The notes under the pieces were generated by a model that was not told the DNA's origin, did no database searches, and was given only the letters and a program-made list of their open reading frames with translations. Shown in pieces: positions 54,730 to 63,824 of a DNA stretch of 64,000 bases (positions are counted from its first letter, which is position 1; every line of letters starts with the position of its first letter). A program made the position numbers and the translations under genes. Origin of the DNA: G039954875 sp047528275 (GTDB lineage: Bacteria > Bacteroidota > Bacteroidia > Flavobacteriales > Blattabacteriaceae); contig CP180023.1 of the NCBI GenBank assembly GCA_047528275.1, positions 1,116,001 through 1,180,000 on the forward strand, written 5' to 3'.

Positions 54730-56333
54730 ATGAACAGAGTAACTAAAAAACGTCTTTTGGACAGAGTCCAGTTTATAAAGAATTTGAAAGATATCAATAT
54801 TTTGGGGTGTCTCCTTATTATCGATGGAGTAGTCACGGGCTTAGGCTTGGCCTTAGATGCTATCTCAAGAGGCTATAAAACCCTCCTTTTAGAAACAAAA
54901 CCTACTTTTTACCAAAGTCGCTCTAGTTAAAGTACCAATCTAGTCCATGGTGGCATCCGATATTTAACCCGAGGTAATATCAGATTTGTCTACAAAGCGC
55001 TAGATGAACAGGGGATCCTCTTACAAAATACACCACATTTAATCCAAAATCAACGTTTCATCATTCCTTTTTTGACTGGAAGATGGGATGTATGTATTGA
55101 TTGGGCTTAAAATTGTACCAATGGCTGTCTGGTATCTCAACCTAGGCAAATTTCAGTTCCTCTCCCGATAGAAAACTTTGGGAAATTTTCCTGAGATAAA
55201 GTCTGATCAATTGAAAGGAAAATATCATCTATTACGATGCCTAATTTGATAATACCCGATTGGCGATCAATTTAGTGCAAACTTGCGTCGAGCAAGACAG
55301 TACTCTATTGAACTACCTCTACAGTCTAGGATTTTCTCAAGGAAGACGGAAAGACATCAGGTGTCATCGCCTGTGACCTAGAAACTCAAAAAGAATATCG
55401 ACTTTACTCAAAATTGATAATTAATACTACCGGTATATTTCTCGATGAGATCCTACAATTAAATAAATCCCAACAGCTTCCCTCATTCAGAACCAGTCAA
55501 GTAACCTATATTGTATTGGATAAATCATTTTTAAAAGTAATAGTGTGATGGTTATTTATAAGAGTTCAGACGGGAGAGTATTATTTTCCGTACCCTGGTA
55601 CAAGCATGTACTAGTGGGTACTACAGATATCCCTCTAGACGAATACCATCTCGACCCTCAACCTCAGAATGAAGAAGTCGCTTTCATATTACAGTCTTTT
55701 AGAGATTACTTCAAGTGCACACCTCAAGAGGTAAACATTCTGATCGTCTTCTCCAGATTGCGCCCACTAGGTCATCCCTTTTAAGAGTTTCTTCATCAAT
55801 AAAGACATATCCCGTCATAACAAACTCATGTTAAGTACTTCAACCCTCATCACCATCATCGGATGGATAGACTACATATCGGAAGATTGCCAAAAATACA
55901 GTAGATAAAGCAATCGAGGTAGGCCCATTAAAAAAGACCTCTTCGAGCACTAGATATCTCAAAATTTAGGAATATAAAGCCCATTTCTTCTTGAAAGAGC
56001 ATTGGTCTATCTATGGGACGAATGAATCTCACATCAAGAAATTGATGGAAGAAAAGCCTAACTTGCATCAGAAGTTGGTCGACCATTATAACAACCCATA
56101 CAGCAGCCGAAATAGTATAGACTGGACTCTCGAAAATGTCTTAGCTAGGATAATTATGTGTATTGTTTTAGATACCTAATCCGTCATGAATATAGCCCCA
56201 AAACAGCTTCTCTGGTAACTAAATAACTAGGGCAAGATCAGATATGGAAAAAAACACAAATCATCACTTTCAAAAAATTAATTGAACAATACTTTCATAA
56301 AGTATCACAATCAAAGAAGGAATCAACACCATA
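54730..56333 (+). pseudogene. glpD: glpD (glycerol-3-phosphate dehydrogenase), decayed
   Basis: Start MNRVTKKRLLDRVQFIKNLK, then the FAD site (now LLIIDGVVTGLGLALDAISR, where GGGATG is expected) and GYKTLLLETKPTF. In shifted frames come STNLVHGGIRYLTRGNIRFV and YKALDEQGILLQNTPHL (54935-55040), QRFIIPFLTGRWD, TSGVIACDLETQKEYRLYSK (about 55355) and INTTGIFLDEILQLN. KHVLVGTTDIPLDEYHLDPQ (about 55605) and FSRLRPLG complete it. The order is that of the FAD-dependent GlpD. The glycine-rich FAD loop is destroyed and more than ten stops or shifts are present. The enzyme would feed electrons from glycerol-3-phosphate to quinones. Confidence 0.9.
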
Positions 56334-56395
56334 AGTTATATAATAACTATATAATTTAGTTAGATCAAAGTACTATATACTAGTTATATATAAAT

Positions 56396-57692
56396 TATTT
56401 TTAATCGTATTGACGACATTGTCTTTATGGTTCAAAAAGAATTCACCTAGATCTATGCCAATCCAAGTTGGGTAGAACACGATACTAAAGAAATCTGATC
56501 TTCTTAAGAATCGGGTAACTATCAAGGCCATCCTGAAATCCGATTTAGAAGGGAAAGATATCGTCGCTATCGGCATCACCAATCAGAGAGAGACTACCCC
56601 ATCATCTGGGATAGATCTACAGACGAGCCCATCTACAACGCCATCGTCTACCAAGACCGGCTTTACTAGCGATTATTGCAACTTACTCAAAAAACAAGGA
56701 CTTGTAGAAAATCTGGTAAAATACTGAAGTGATCATAAATATCTATTTTTTCGCTACAAAGATCCGGTGAATCTTGGAAAACATCTCCGGCTCCAGAGAA
56801 AAATCCAGACGAGGCACTGTAGCTTTTGATACCATTGACTCTTGGCTCATCTGAGATCTGACAGGAAAAAAAGAATACGTCACCGATGTGACCAATGCCT
56901 CACGTACCAATGCTCTTCAATACCCATACACTCGACTGGAATGAAGAATTGTTTGAAGTGAAATCGTCCAGCAAAATCTTTAGCCATACTACTGATCGGA
57001 TCCTTTCGCATAAGATTCCCATTACAGGAGACTAACAAGCTGCTCTTTTCGGGCAGATGTGTACCCAGGTAGGCATGGTGAAAAAGATCTATGATACAGG
57101 TTACTTCATAGTGATGAATGTTGGGGATAAGTTATTTTTTTTTTACAAAACAATCTTTTGACTACCATCGCTTGGCAGATCAAAGGTCATACATAATATG
57201 CATTGGAAGGGAGTGTCTTTATTGTAAGAACTTTGGTACAATGGTCCTGAGATGATGGCTTGAGAATCATTTCAAACTCTTCAGAGACAGAATAACTCGC
57301 ATCAGCAGATACCGACTAGATGGGTATATCTAATACCTACCTTATCGGGTTTGGGTTCCCCATTGGGATCAGTATACCAAGAGCACTATTGTAGGGATCA
57401 CACGTGGCACATCTGACCCGGACAGCTTTGGAAAGTATCACTTTTCAAAACATGGATATCTTAAAGATTATGGAAGTAGATTCGGATATCTCGATCAAAG
57501 AATTAGGTGTAGATGGTGGTGCTGTAGCCAACAATCTATTGATACAATTTTAAGCTGATATCCCTCAATATGAAAATCATCAGATCCAAGATCACAGAAC
57601 TTACAGGAGCCGAAGCGGTTTATCTAGCAGGTTTTGCTATAGTTTATTTAGATAGTTTAGAAAAAAGTCAAAAAAAAATAAAAAATAGATAA
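56396..57692 (+). pseudogene. glpK: glpK (glycerol kinase), decayed
   Basis: Fragments read FMVQKEFTQIYANPSWVEHD (56426), IVAIGITNQRETT-like text (56560-56600), EPIYNAIVYQDRLY (56619), TLDWNEELFEVKSS (56933), ALFGQMCTQVGMVKKIYDTG then YFIVMNVGDKLFF (57043-57140), and LGVDGGAVANNLLIQF-like text (57500-57552) near the C-terminus. These follow the FGGY kinase order of glycerol kinase (WVEHD, ITNQRETT, GDQQAALFGQ, GTGCFxLMNTG, DGGxxxNxxLMQ). Frameshifts and stops are frequent. It lies just after dead glpD on the same strand. Confidence 0.9.
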
Positions 57693-57806
57693 TTTTTTTA
57701 AAAAAAATCGCTATCTAGTCGGGTACATCATATAAAGGGATAGCAAAAACTGTAAAGACGGCTCAAGTATGTATGACGTTATAATTATTAACTAAAGCGA
57801 GTTTTT

Positions 57807-58578
57807 TATGATAGCATTCTGTGCAGGAATCATAGGCACCATGACTCATCTCCATCTAGAAGATGGAGTAGGGTCTAATATATTCTTATCCAATACCAAA
57901 GGTATATAATTCAGGTTAGATCGTGATCAAAACCGGTTAGGATTTGACTGTTTTTATAAGGGTAGTAATAGCAAGGACCATATAGCAGTACACATTTAAA
58001 TCCAACTGCCACTATAGATTTACTGTCGTAGGAAAATTTACTTGGGCTGATGTTCCACTTTTGTCAGAGCACAATTCATTAGTGCCCTGTTAGGAACATT
58101 TTTAGATGTGGTTTATCTACAAAGATCACTTTTCAGAGACCAAACGATCCCAGAGTTCAATTGACTGTCTTTAGCAAATGGCTAGCTATCGGAAATACTT
58201 TTTTTAATCTTGTTAGTAAAATAGTAGAGATTTTTGTCTTAGTTTTCATGTGTTTTATTTCACAGGAGCCCAAATAGAGAGCGATAAAACACCCATCGAT
58301 TTAGAATCTTTGGGAGCACTTCCAGTAGCTTCTTAGTGTGAAGTATCGGGTTGTTCTTTAGGAAGGGGACTACAGGCTATGCGATCAATCCGGCTCATGA
58401 CCTCTTGACCCAAGGATCATGTATACACTCTTGGTCATCTCTGGAAAAGGAAAAAGCAATTTAGGATATGCATGGGTACCTGTCTTAGGATCCGTGATTG
58501 GAAGAGTCATCGCCGCTTTGCTCTATCTATGCTTATAATCGTAAAGCGGCTATCGTCTTCGAGAGGATAAAGAATTAA
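57807..58578 (+). pseudogene. glpF: glpF (glycerol uptake facilitator, MIP family), decayed
   Basis: Starting at ATG 57807: MIAFCAGIIGTMTHLHLEDG, VGSNIFLSNTKGI, a broken stretch holding the first NPA region (AHLNPTATI-like text, about 57990-58015), KFTWADVPLLSEHNSLVPC-like text, GLAIGNTFFNLVSKIVEIFV then LVFMCF (about 58185-58260) and GTTGYAINPAHDLLTQGS-like text with the second NPA motif (about 58370-58420). GYAWVPVLGSVIGRVIAALL and YLCL end it. These are the helices and loops of aquaglyceroporins in order. Frame breaks are numerous. With glpD and glpK it completes a dead glycerol operon. Confidence 0.87.
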
Positions 58579-58664
58579 AAAGATTGTCTAAAGCAACGAT
58601 TTTAAGTCTTTAAGATTTAATCGAGAAATTTACCTTTACCGACTGATTAACAATAGAGGAAAGC

Positions 58665-60596
58665 ATGATTCGTATTATCTTACCTGACGGTATTGTTCGG
58701 AAATATCAGTCTGGAGTGACCCCTGCCCAAATAGCCCAGGACATCAGCGAAGGTTTAGCCGGAAAGGTCTTATCAGCCAGTGTAAATGGTGACCAAGTGG
58801 AATTGTCTACACCGATCGAAAGAGACGCTCAATTAGTTTTATACACTTGGGACGATGCACTGGGGAAAAAAGCCTTTTGGCATTCCTCGGCACATCTATT
58901 GGCTCAAGCTATTTTGGAGTTTTATCCGCAGGCTAAGCTGAGCATTGGACCGGCCATCGATATCGGATTTTATTATGATGTAGATTTTGGTACGGAAGTT
59001 TTTTCAGAAAAAGATTTTCAGCAAATAGAACAGAGGATACTTGAAAATGCTCGCACAGCTGCTGAATTCAAGATTTATCCTGTATCTAAGATAGAAGCTT
59101 TAACTCAATACAAAAGCAATGTCTACAAAACCGAGCTGATCAAGAACCTCCAAGATGGTACGATCACTTTCTGTATACATGATGACTTTACAGACCTCTG
59201 TCGTGGAGGACATATTCCACATACGGCTCTGATCAAGGCAGTCAAGATACTCAACACTTCAGGAGCCTATTGGCGGGGAGATGAAAAAAACAAGCAACTC
59301 ACACGCATCTACGGGATCTCCTTCTCTAAACAAAAAGAACTGGATGAATATCTATTGTGTCTAGAAGAAGCCAAAAAAAATGACCATCGAAAGTTGGGTA
59401 AATCCCTTGGACTCTTTACTTTTTCCGATCGTGTCGGAGCGGGTCTACCATTGTGGTTGCCTAAGGGAGCTGCCTTGCGCAAGCGGTTAGAAAACTTTTT
59501 GACCCAAGCCCAAGGGAAATCTGGTTATGAAATGGTAATCACCCCACATATCGGTCATAAAGATTTATATATGACCTCTGGTCATTGGGGTAAATATGGG
59601 GAGGACTGTTTTAAGCCGATTGCCACGCCTCATGAAGGAGAAGAATTCCTTTTGAAACCTATGAATTGTCCGCATCATTGTGAAATCTATCGTGCTCAAC
59701 AATGGTCTTATCGTGATCTGCCAAAGCGCTTTGCAGAATTCGGTACAGTATATCGCTACGAACAGAGTGGAGAGCTCCACGGCCTGACACGTGTGCGAGG
59801 TTTCACCCAAGATGATGCCCATATCTTTTGTACACCAGATCAACTATCCGAAGAGTTTAAAGCCGTGATCGATCTGGTGCTTTATGTGTTCCGTACGTTA
59901 GGATTCACCGAATACATCGCCCAAGTTTCGCTCAGAGATCCTCAGACACCCGACAGGTACATTGGTAGTGAAGAACATTGGAAAAAAGCCGAGAGCGCTA
60001 TTATGCAAGCAGTAGAAGAAAATGGTTTGAAAGCTGTATTAGTCCGTGGTGAAGCAGCATTTTACGGTCCTAAGCTCGATTTTATAATTAAGGACGCATT
60101 AGGCCGACACTGGCAATTAGGGACGATCCAGGTAGACTACAACTTACCTGAGCGCTTTGATTTGCATTACAAAGGACCGGACAATGAATTCCATCGACCA
60201 GTAATGATTCATCGTGCGTCTTTTGGATCCTTAGAGCGTTTCATTGCCATTCTCCTAGAACACACTTCGGGTGACCTTCCCCTATGGCTTACACCGAATC
60301 AAGCAGTCATTCTTCCTATAAGTGAAAAACATCTAATGTATGCAGAAAAAATTTTAAATTTGCTATCGCAGTCAAAAATCCGAGCATTTATAGACGATCG
60401 TAATGAAAAGACAGGCAAGAAGATACGAGATGCAGAAATAAATAAAGTGCCTTTCATGATCATTGTAGGAGACAAAGAACAAAAATGCAAAGAGATTTCT
60501 GTACGTCAACACGGTCAAGGAGATTTAGGACGTTTTGCAATGGAGAATTTCTTAGATCTCTTATTTAAAAAAATGAATGTTTATTTAAAATCATAA
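58665..60596 (+). CDS. thrS: threonyl-tRNA synthetase
   Basis: This class II synthetase charges and edits tRNA-Thr. The 643-residue protein has an N-terminal TGS domain (1-60), then an editing domain with HSSAHLLAQAILEFYPQAKL (about 73-92; HxxxH) and CRGGHIPHT. The catalytic core has motif 2 RFAEFGTVYRYEQSGELHGL (about 361-380), FLLKPMNCPHHCEIY (zinc Cys and His) and motif 3 IHRASFGSLERFIAILLEH (about 508-526). The C-terminal anticodon domain (540-643) contains VILPISEKHLMYAEKIL and DDRNEKTGKKIRDAEINKVP. The frame is intact. A purine-rich GAGGAAAG lies just before the ATG, unusual in this phylum. It leads the thrS-infC-rpmI-rplT run. Confidence 0.96.
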   Translation: MIRIILPDGIVRKYQSGVTPAQIAQDISEGLAGKVLSASVNGDQVELSTPIERDAQLVLYTWDDALGKKAFWHSSAHLLAQAILEFYPQAKLSIGPAIDIGFYYDVDFGTEVFSEKDFQQIEQRILENARTAAEFKIYPVSKIEALTQYKSNVYKTELIKNLQDGTITFCIHDDFTDLCRGGHIPHTALIKAVKILNTSGAYWRGDEKNKQLTRIYGISFSKQKELDEYLLCLEEAKKNDHRKLGKSLGLFTFSDRVGAGLPLWLPKGAALRKRLENFLTQAQGKSGYEMVITPHIGHKDLYMTSGHWGKYGEDCFKPIATPHEGEEFLLKPMNCPHHCEIYRAQQWSYRDLPKRFAEFGTVYRYEQSGELHGLTRVRGFTQDDAHIFCTPDQLSEEFKAVIDLVLYVFRTLGFTEYIAQVSLRDPQTPDRYIGSEEHWKKAESAIMQAVEENGLKAVLVRGEAAFYGPKLDFIIKDALGRHWQLGTIQVDYNLPERFDLHYKGPDNEFHRPVMIHRASFGSLERFIAILLEHTSGDLPLWLTPNQAVILPISEKHLMYAEKILNLLSQSKIRAFIDDRNEKTGKKIRDAEINKVPFMIIVGDKEQKCKEISVRQHGQGDLGRFAMENFLDLLFKKMNVYLKS

Positions 60597-60600
60597 AACC

Positions 60601-61167
60601 ATCGCACTATCAAGGAATTTCTCAAAAGGAAAAAAGGGTAATTATCGCCGAGTAAAACAAGAAGACCTACATCGTGTCAATGAGCGCATCACAATGCAAG
60701 AAATACGATTAGTAGGAGATAATGTAGAAGCTGGGGTATATGCTCTCCCAAAGGCCCTGCAGATCGCTCGAACTCAGGATCTGGATCTAGTGGAAATCAA
60801 TCCAAAGACCAATCCACCTATATGTAGAATACTCGAGTATAAAAAGTTTTTATATGAACAAAAGAAAAAACAAAAACAACTCAAAGCCAAACAAGAAAAG
60901 GTGATCACAAAAGAGATCCGCCTTGGACCACAGACAGGAGATCATGATCGTGAATTCAAAATAAAGAGCGCCGAAAGGTTTCTCAAGTCTAAAGAAAAGG
61001 TGAAGTTCTCTATTTTTTTCAAAGGGCGTTCTATCGTCTACAAAGAACAAGGAGAGCTTCTATTGTTGAAATGTGCAGAAGCGTTGGATGATTGTGGTAA
61101 AGTAGAACAAATGCCAGTAATGGAGGGGAAACGCATGCTTATGGTCATGGCACCGAAGAAAAAGTAA
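60601..61167 (+). CDS. infC: translation initiation factor IF-3, probable ATC start
   Basis: IF-3 dissociates ribosomes and checks the start codon. The first ATG (60694) would remove the conserved N-terminus. Reading upstream in frame gives ALSRNFSKGKKGNYRRVKQE then DLHRVNERIT, which aligns with Bacteroidota IF-3 starts (MALRR..., ...HRINxxI). The codon before ALSR is ATC at 60601, four bases after the thrS stop. Rare ATT/ATC starts on infC are a known autoregulation device, since IF-3 rejects them. The full protein is then 188 residues: N-domain (MQEIRLVGDNVEAGVYALPK), a long basic linker (LYEQKKKQKQLKAKQEK) and C-domain (KEIRLGPQTGDHDREFKIKS). The body is certain; the start is inferred. Confidence 0.9.
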   Translation: MALSRNFSKGKKGNYRRVKQEDLHRVNERITMQEIRLVGDNVEAGVYALPKALQIARTQDLDLVEINPKTNPPICRILEYKKFLYEQKKKQKQLKAKQEKVITKEIRLGPQTGDHDREFKIKSAERFLKSKEKVKFSIFFKGRSIVYKEQGELLLLKCAEALDDCGKVEQMPVMEGKRMLMVMAPKKK

Positions 61168-61187
61168 AGTTAAAAATCAAAAAATAC

Positions 61188-61385
61188 ATGCCGAAGTTAA
61201 AAACTAAATCAGGTTCAAAGAAACGTTTCAAAGAGACCGCCAATGGACGGATTAAAAGGAAACATGCCTTCAAGAACCATATTCTGACCAAAAAATCTAC
61301 CAAGCAAAAGCGTCGATTGGCGCATTTCACGATAGTAGATCAAGCAGATGAGAAAAGTATCAGAAGACAATTGTTGTTGGGTTAA
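61188..61385 (+). CDS. rpmI: 50S ribosomal protein L35
   Basis: The 65-residue, very basic protein begins MPKLKTKSGSKKRFKETANG, the L35 signature (PKxKTxxxxxKRFKxTxxG). It continues with RIKRKHAFKNHILTKKSTKQ and KRRLAHFTIVDQADEKSIRR. It is a structural component of the large ribosomal subunit. It lies 20 bases after infC and 88 bases before rplT, in the conserved infC-rpmI-rplT operon. In several bacteria L20 represses this operon; no clear leader structure could be recognised here. The frame is intact and of normal length. Confidence 0.96.
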   Translation: MPKLKTKSGSKKRFKETANGRIKRKHAFKNHILTKKSTKQKRRLAHFTIVDQADEKSIRRQLLLG

Positions 61386-61473
61386 TTCTTAATTTTTATT
61401 TATATCATCCTGTGGTAGTGACTAATTAAACACTTAAGAAAGTCAACTATCATAAAAAAAATATTAGAAGATC

Positions 61474-61818
61474 ATGCCAAGATCAGTCAATGCAGTAGCA
61501 TCCAAACAAAGGCGGAAAAAAGTACTCAAATCGGCCAAAGGTTATTATGGGGCGAGAAGTAAAGTATATACCGTGGCTAAAAATGCAGTTGAAAAAGCCC
61601 TAGGATATGCTTATGTCGGTCGCAAACAAAAGAAAAGAGCTTTCCGCGCCCTATGGATACAACGTATCAATGCGGGTATACGTCCTTATGAAATGTCGTA
61701 TTCGCAATTCATAGGGAAACTTCATGCTCAAAATATTGGGCTCAATCGCAAAGTACTCGCCGATTTGGTCACGAATCATCCTGAATCTTTTAAAGCTATA
61801 GTAAAGCAAGTAAAGTGA
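61474..61818 (+). CDS. rplT: 50S ribosomal protein L20
   Basis: The 114-residue protein begins MPRSVNAVASKQRRKKVLKS, followed by AKGYYGARSKVYTVAKNAVE. It has the RDRRxRKRAFRxLWIxRINA equivalent VGRKQKKRAFRALWIQRINA (about 48-67) and SQFIGKLHAQNIGLNRKVLA. L20 binds 23S rRNA early in assembly and can act as an operon repressor. Length and all blocks are normal. The stop codon lies inside a hairpin (61811-61832) that may end the operon. Confidence 0.96.
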   Translation: MPRSVNAVASKQRRKKVLKSAKGYYGARSKVYTVAKNAVEKALGYAYVGRKQKKRAFRALWIQRINAGIRPYEMSYSQFIGKLHAQNIGLNRKVLADLVTNHPESFKAIVKQVK

Positions 61819-61832
61819 GTCCATTCACTTTA
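61811..61832 (+). terminator. possible terminator hairpin at the end of rplT
   Basis: An 8-bp stem, TAAAGTGA (61811-61818) with TCACTTTA (61825-61832), has a six-base loop. It overlaps the rplT stop and is followed only by AATTT, so it is a weak terminator at best. Confidence 0.4.
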
Positions 61833-61917
61833 ATTTCGAATGAAATAATATTTTAAAAGAGGGCTTTGAGATTTAAGTAATATACAGATCAACGTTCATA
61901 GCTTCTTTTTTTATTCG

Positions 61918-62390
61918 ATGGTCTTTAGAAGAATCAAATTCCATCACTTCTTTTATGGGGAAAAGCTCATCTATTTTGCCCACGGGATTTATTTAGCATT
62001 TTTTACCAAGCCTTTAATTTCCGAAGCCATCTATATCGGAAGACATGGTAGTATAATTGATTCCGTTTATTATAATTATAAGGTGTTTGGAAATCATCCT
62101 ATCGTTTTAAAAAATCAATCTTTAAGTGTATTATATGAGTATGATATTAGTCAAATCAAAAGTATAATAACTCAGATAGATTGAGTTTTTCTAGAGAGCA
62201 TTTAGAATATATTCAAGAAATATTCTGGGGTAGAATTGTGCAGTTTGGAACGTACGAATGGTTCCCCACGGTAGGGTGTATTATCATCCAAAATAATCAA
62301 GGTGGTAATCTCCAGAAAAACCTCCCTATAGAGAATGAATTAATCAGAAATTACTTCACTGAAGAATATCAAATAACCCTATTTTGCTAG
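61918..62390 (+). pseudogene. unidentified protein, two open parts in different frames
   Basis: The first 88 codons (61918-62184) read MVFRRIKFHHFFYGEKLIYF, then FTKPLISEAIYIGRHGSIID and YKVFGNHPIVLKNQSLSVLY, ending IITQID. The next frame continues without a gap from about 62160 (YNNSDRLSFSREHLEYIQEI, WGRIVQFGTYEWFPTVGCII, ending in a Cys). One base change would join them into about 157 residues. I do not recognise the family; there is no signal peptide or clear membrane helix. It could be a recently broken gene or two fragments. The plus-strand position after rplT suggests it was a separate unit. Confidence 0.45.
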
Positions 62391-62574
62391 TTGAGAGTTT
62401 AGAAATGGATGATAGTGTTAAAAAAAATAAAAGAAAATATTTCTCCTGCCTTGCATCAAAAAAAATGCGATAAGTTTTTTATCGGGGGTAAATCGCCTAC
62501 AATTTTGGGGAATAATGACTGTAAGGATTTTTAAAATTGTTACAATTAAAAAGCAATTCTCAAGATATCGAACA

Positions 62575-62790
62575 ATGAAAAAAAAATATGCTTCATACAT
62601 ATTTTGGTTGTTGATGAGTTGGTTGTTTTTATATCTATTTTCTTATTATTGAATGCTTGGTCAAAAATTCACAGGTCTTAAAATAAGTGATGCTGTCATC
62701 ATCACTTTAATTAGTTCTACTACAATGAATGTTACCTATTTTTCATGATCTTGAGTAAAGATCTTTTTCTCTCCAAATGAGAAGGTAATA
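62575..62790 (+). pseudogene. small membrane protein remnant
   Basis: ATG 62575 gives MKKKYASYIFWLLMSWLFLY LFSYY, a TGA, then MLGQKFTGLKISDAVIITLI and SSTTMNVTYFS, TGA. It has one N-terminal membrane helix and a second segment with a Thr-rich turn (SSTTMNV). I do not recognise it with confidence. The TGA codons suggest decay. Confidence 0.3.
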
Positions 62791-62804
62791 ATGCGATTAT
62801 CCTA

Positions 62805-63238
62805 TTACTTCTTTCTTTTTATTACCTTCTGACAAGCTTGATGTAATAAGACCTTCCTAGTGTAAGACAAGGTTCTCCAATGGAATATTTTTTTTTAGAT
62901 CGAAACCACCATATACACGACTCTTGTCATAGTCCGGTAATATCTTCTCAAGATACTCGTGAAAGTTCTCGATTTTCCTTTACAATTAATACGCAGATCT
63001 TTTTTTTCTTCTTGAGTAATTTTTTTTCAAAAATCTCTACAAAGAAGAAATATCCTTTATAAGTGTATATGGTAATATCTTTCAATTTATTTATTTATTA
63101 TCTAATAATCCATTTGGGTACGTTTTTTTATACATCAGCGATGTGATAACAAAATTATTACGTGTCTGTGATAATAGCTTGTATAAAACCGACTTGCCCG
63201 ATATGTCGATGATCTTTGAAAAGTCTATGGATTGCATT
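62805..63238 (-). pseudogene. DUF5606-type protein, decayed
   Basis: The minus strand from ATG 63238 gives MQSIDFSKIIDISGKSVLYK then LLSQTRNNFVITSLMYKKT. Later in shifted frames come YTLIKDISSL and ENFHEYLEKILPDYDKSRVY, and GGFDLKKNIPLENLVLH stop EGLITS. The DUF5606 family in Bacteroidota has the same order (KIIAISGKPGLYKLVSQ, then a PDYDKERVYxSDIKK end) and normally follows def, as here (gap of four bases). Two or more stops and frameshifts are present. The function of the family is unknown. Confidence 0.8.
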
Positions 63239-63242
63239 TCTA

Positions 63243-63824
63243 TTATTTATTTTTACTCAAGGGTGGTTTTATGGGATAGTCTATTTTAATTTTTCCCTCT
63301 GAAATATCTTTCAATTTATTACTGACTAATTGTCTCTTTAGAGAGGAAAGATGATCGATAAAAAGCTTTCCTTCGATATGGTCATATTCATGTTGTATAA
63401 CTCTGGCTCGAATTCTATCTAAAGTTTCTGTATGCTTATTCCAATGCTCATCGTAATATTCGATCAGAATATGAGAAGATCTTTTTACATGTCCCATGAC
63501 CTCTGGTAGGCTTAAGCAACCTTCTCTGAATTTCCATGTTTCACCGTAATTTTTCAATATCTTGGCATTAATAAATACTTTTTTAAAATTTTTCAACAAC
63601 CTGCTCTCTTCATTATTTTTATCATTTGAAAAAGGTGTTGTATCTACGATAAATAGACGTAAATCTAATCCGATTTGAGATGCTGCCAATCCAACTCCCT
63701 TTGCATTATACATAGTCTCAAACATATTAGCAATCAATTTCTCAAGTTGAGAATAAGATGGGGTGAGCTCTTTACATTGTTTTCTCAATACTAGGTCGTT
63801 ATAAACTAATATTGGTAAGATCAT
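63243..63824 (-). CDS. def: peptide deformylase
   Basis: Def removes the formyl group from the N-terminal Met of new proteins. The 193-residue metalloenzyme has motif I GVGLAASQIGLDLRLFIVDT (about 43-62), motif II REGCLSLPEV (metal Cys, about 99-108) and motif III VIQHEYDHIEGKLFID (HExxH, about 141-156). All three are intact. Its ATG (63822-63824) overlaps the TGA of ruvX by four bases (ATGA), so the two are translationally coupled in a ruvX-def-DUF5606 operon. The frame is complete. Confidence 0.95.
   Translation of the reverse strand: MILPILVYNDLVLRKQCKELTPSYSQLEKLIANMFETMYNAKGVGLAASQIGLDLRLFIVDTTPFSNDKNNEESRLLKNFKKVFINAKILKNYGETWKFREGCLSLPEVMGHVKRSSHILIEYYDEHWNKHTETLDRIRARVIQHEYDHIEGKLFIDHLSSLKRQLVSNKLKDISEGKIKIDYPIKPPLSKNK

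Noticed and set aside
60694..60696. ATG as the infC start
   Set aside because: It would delete the conserved N-terminal segment that reads in frame back to ATC 60601.
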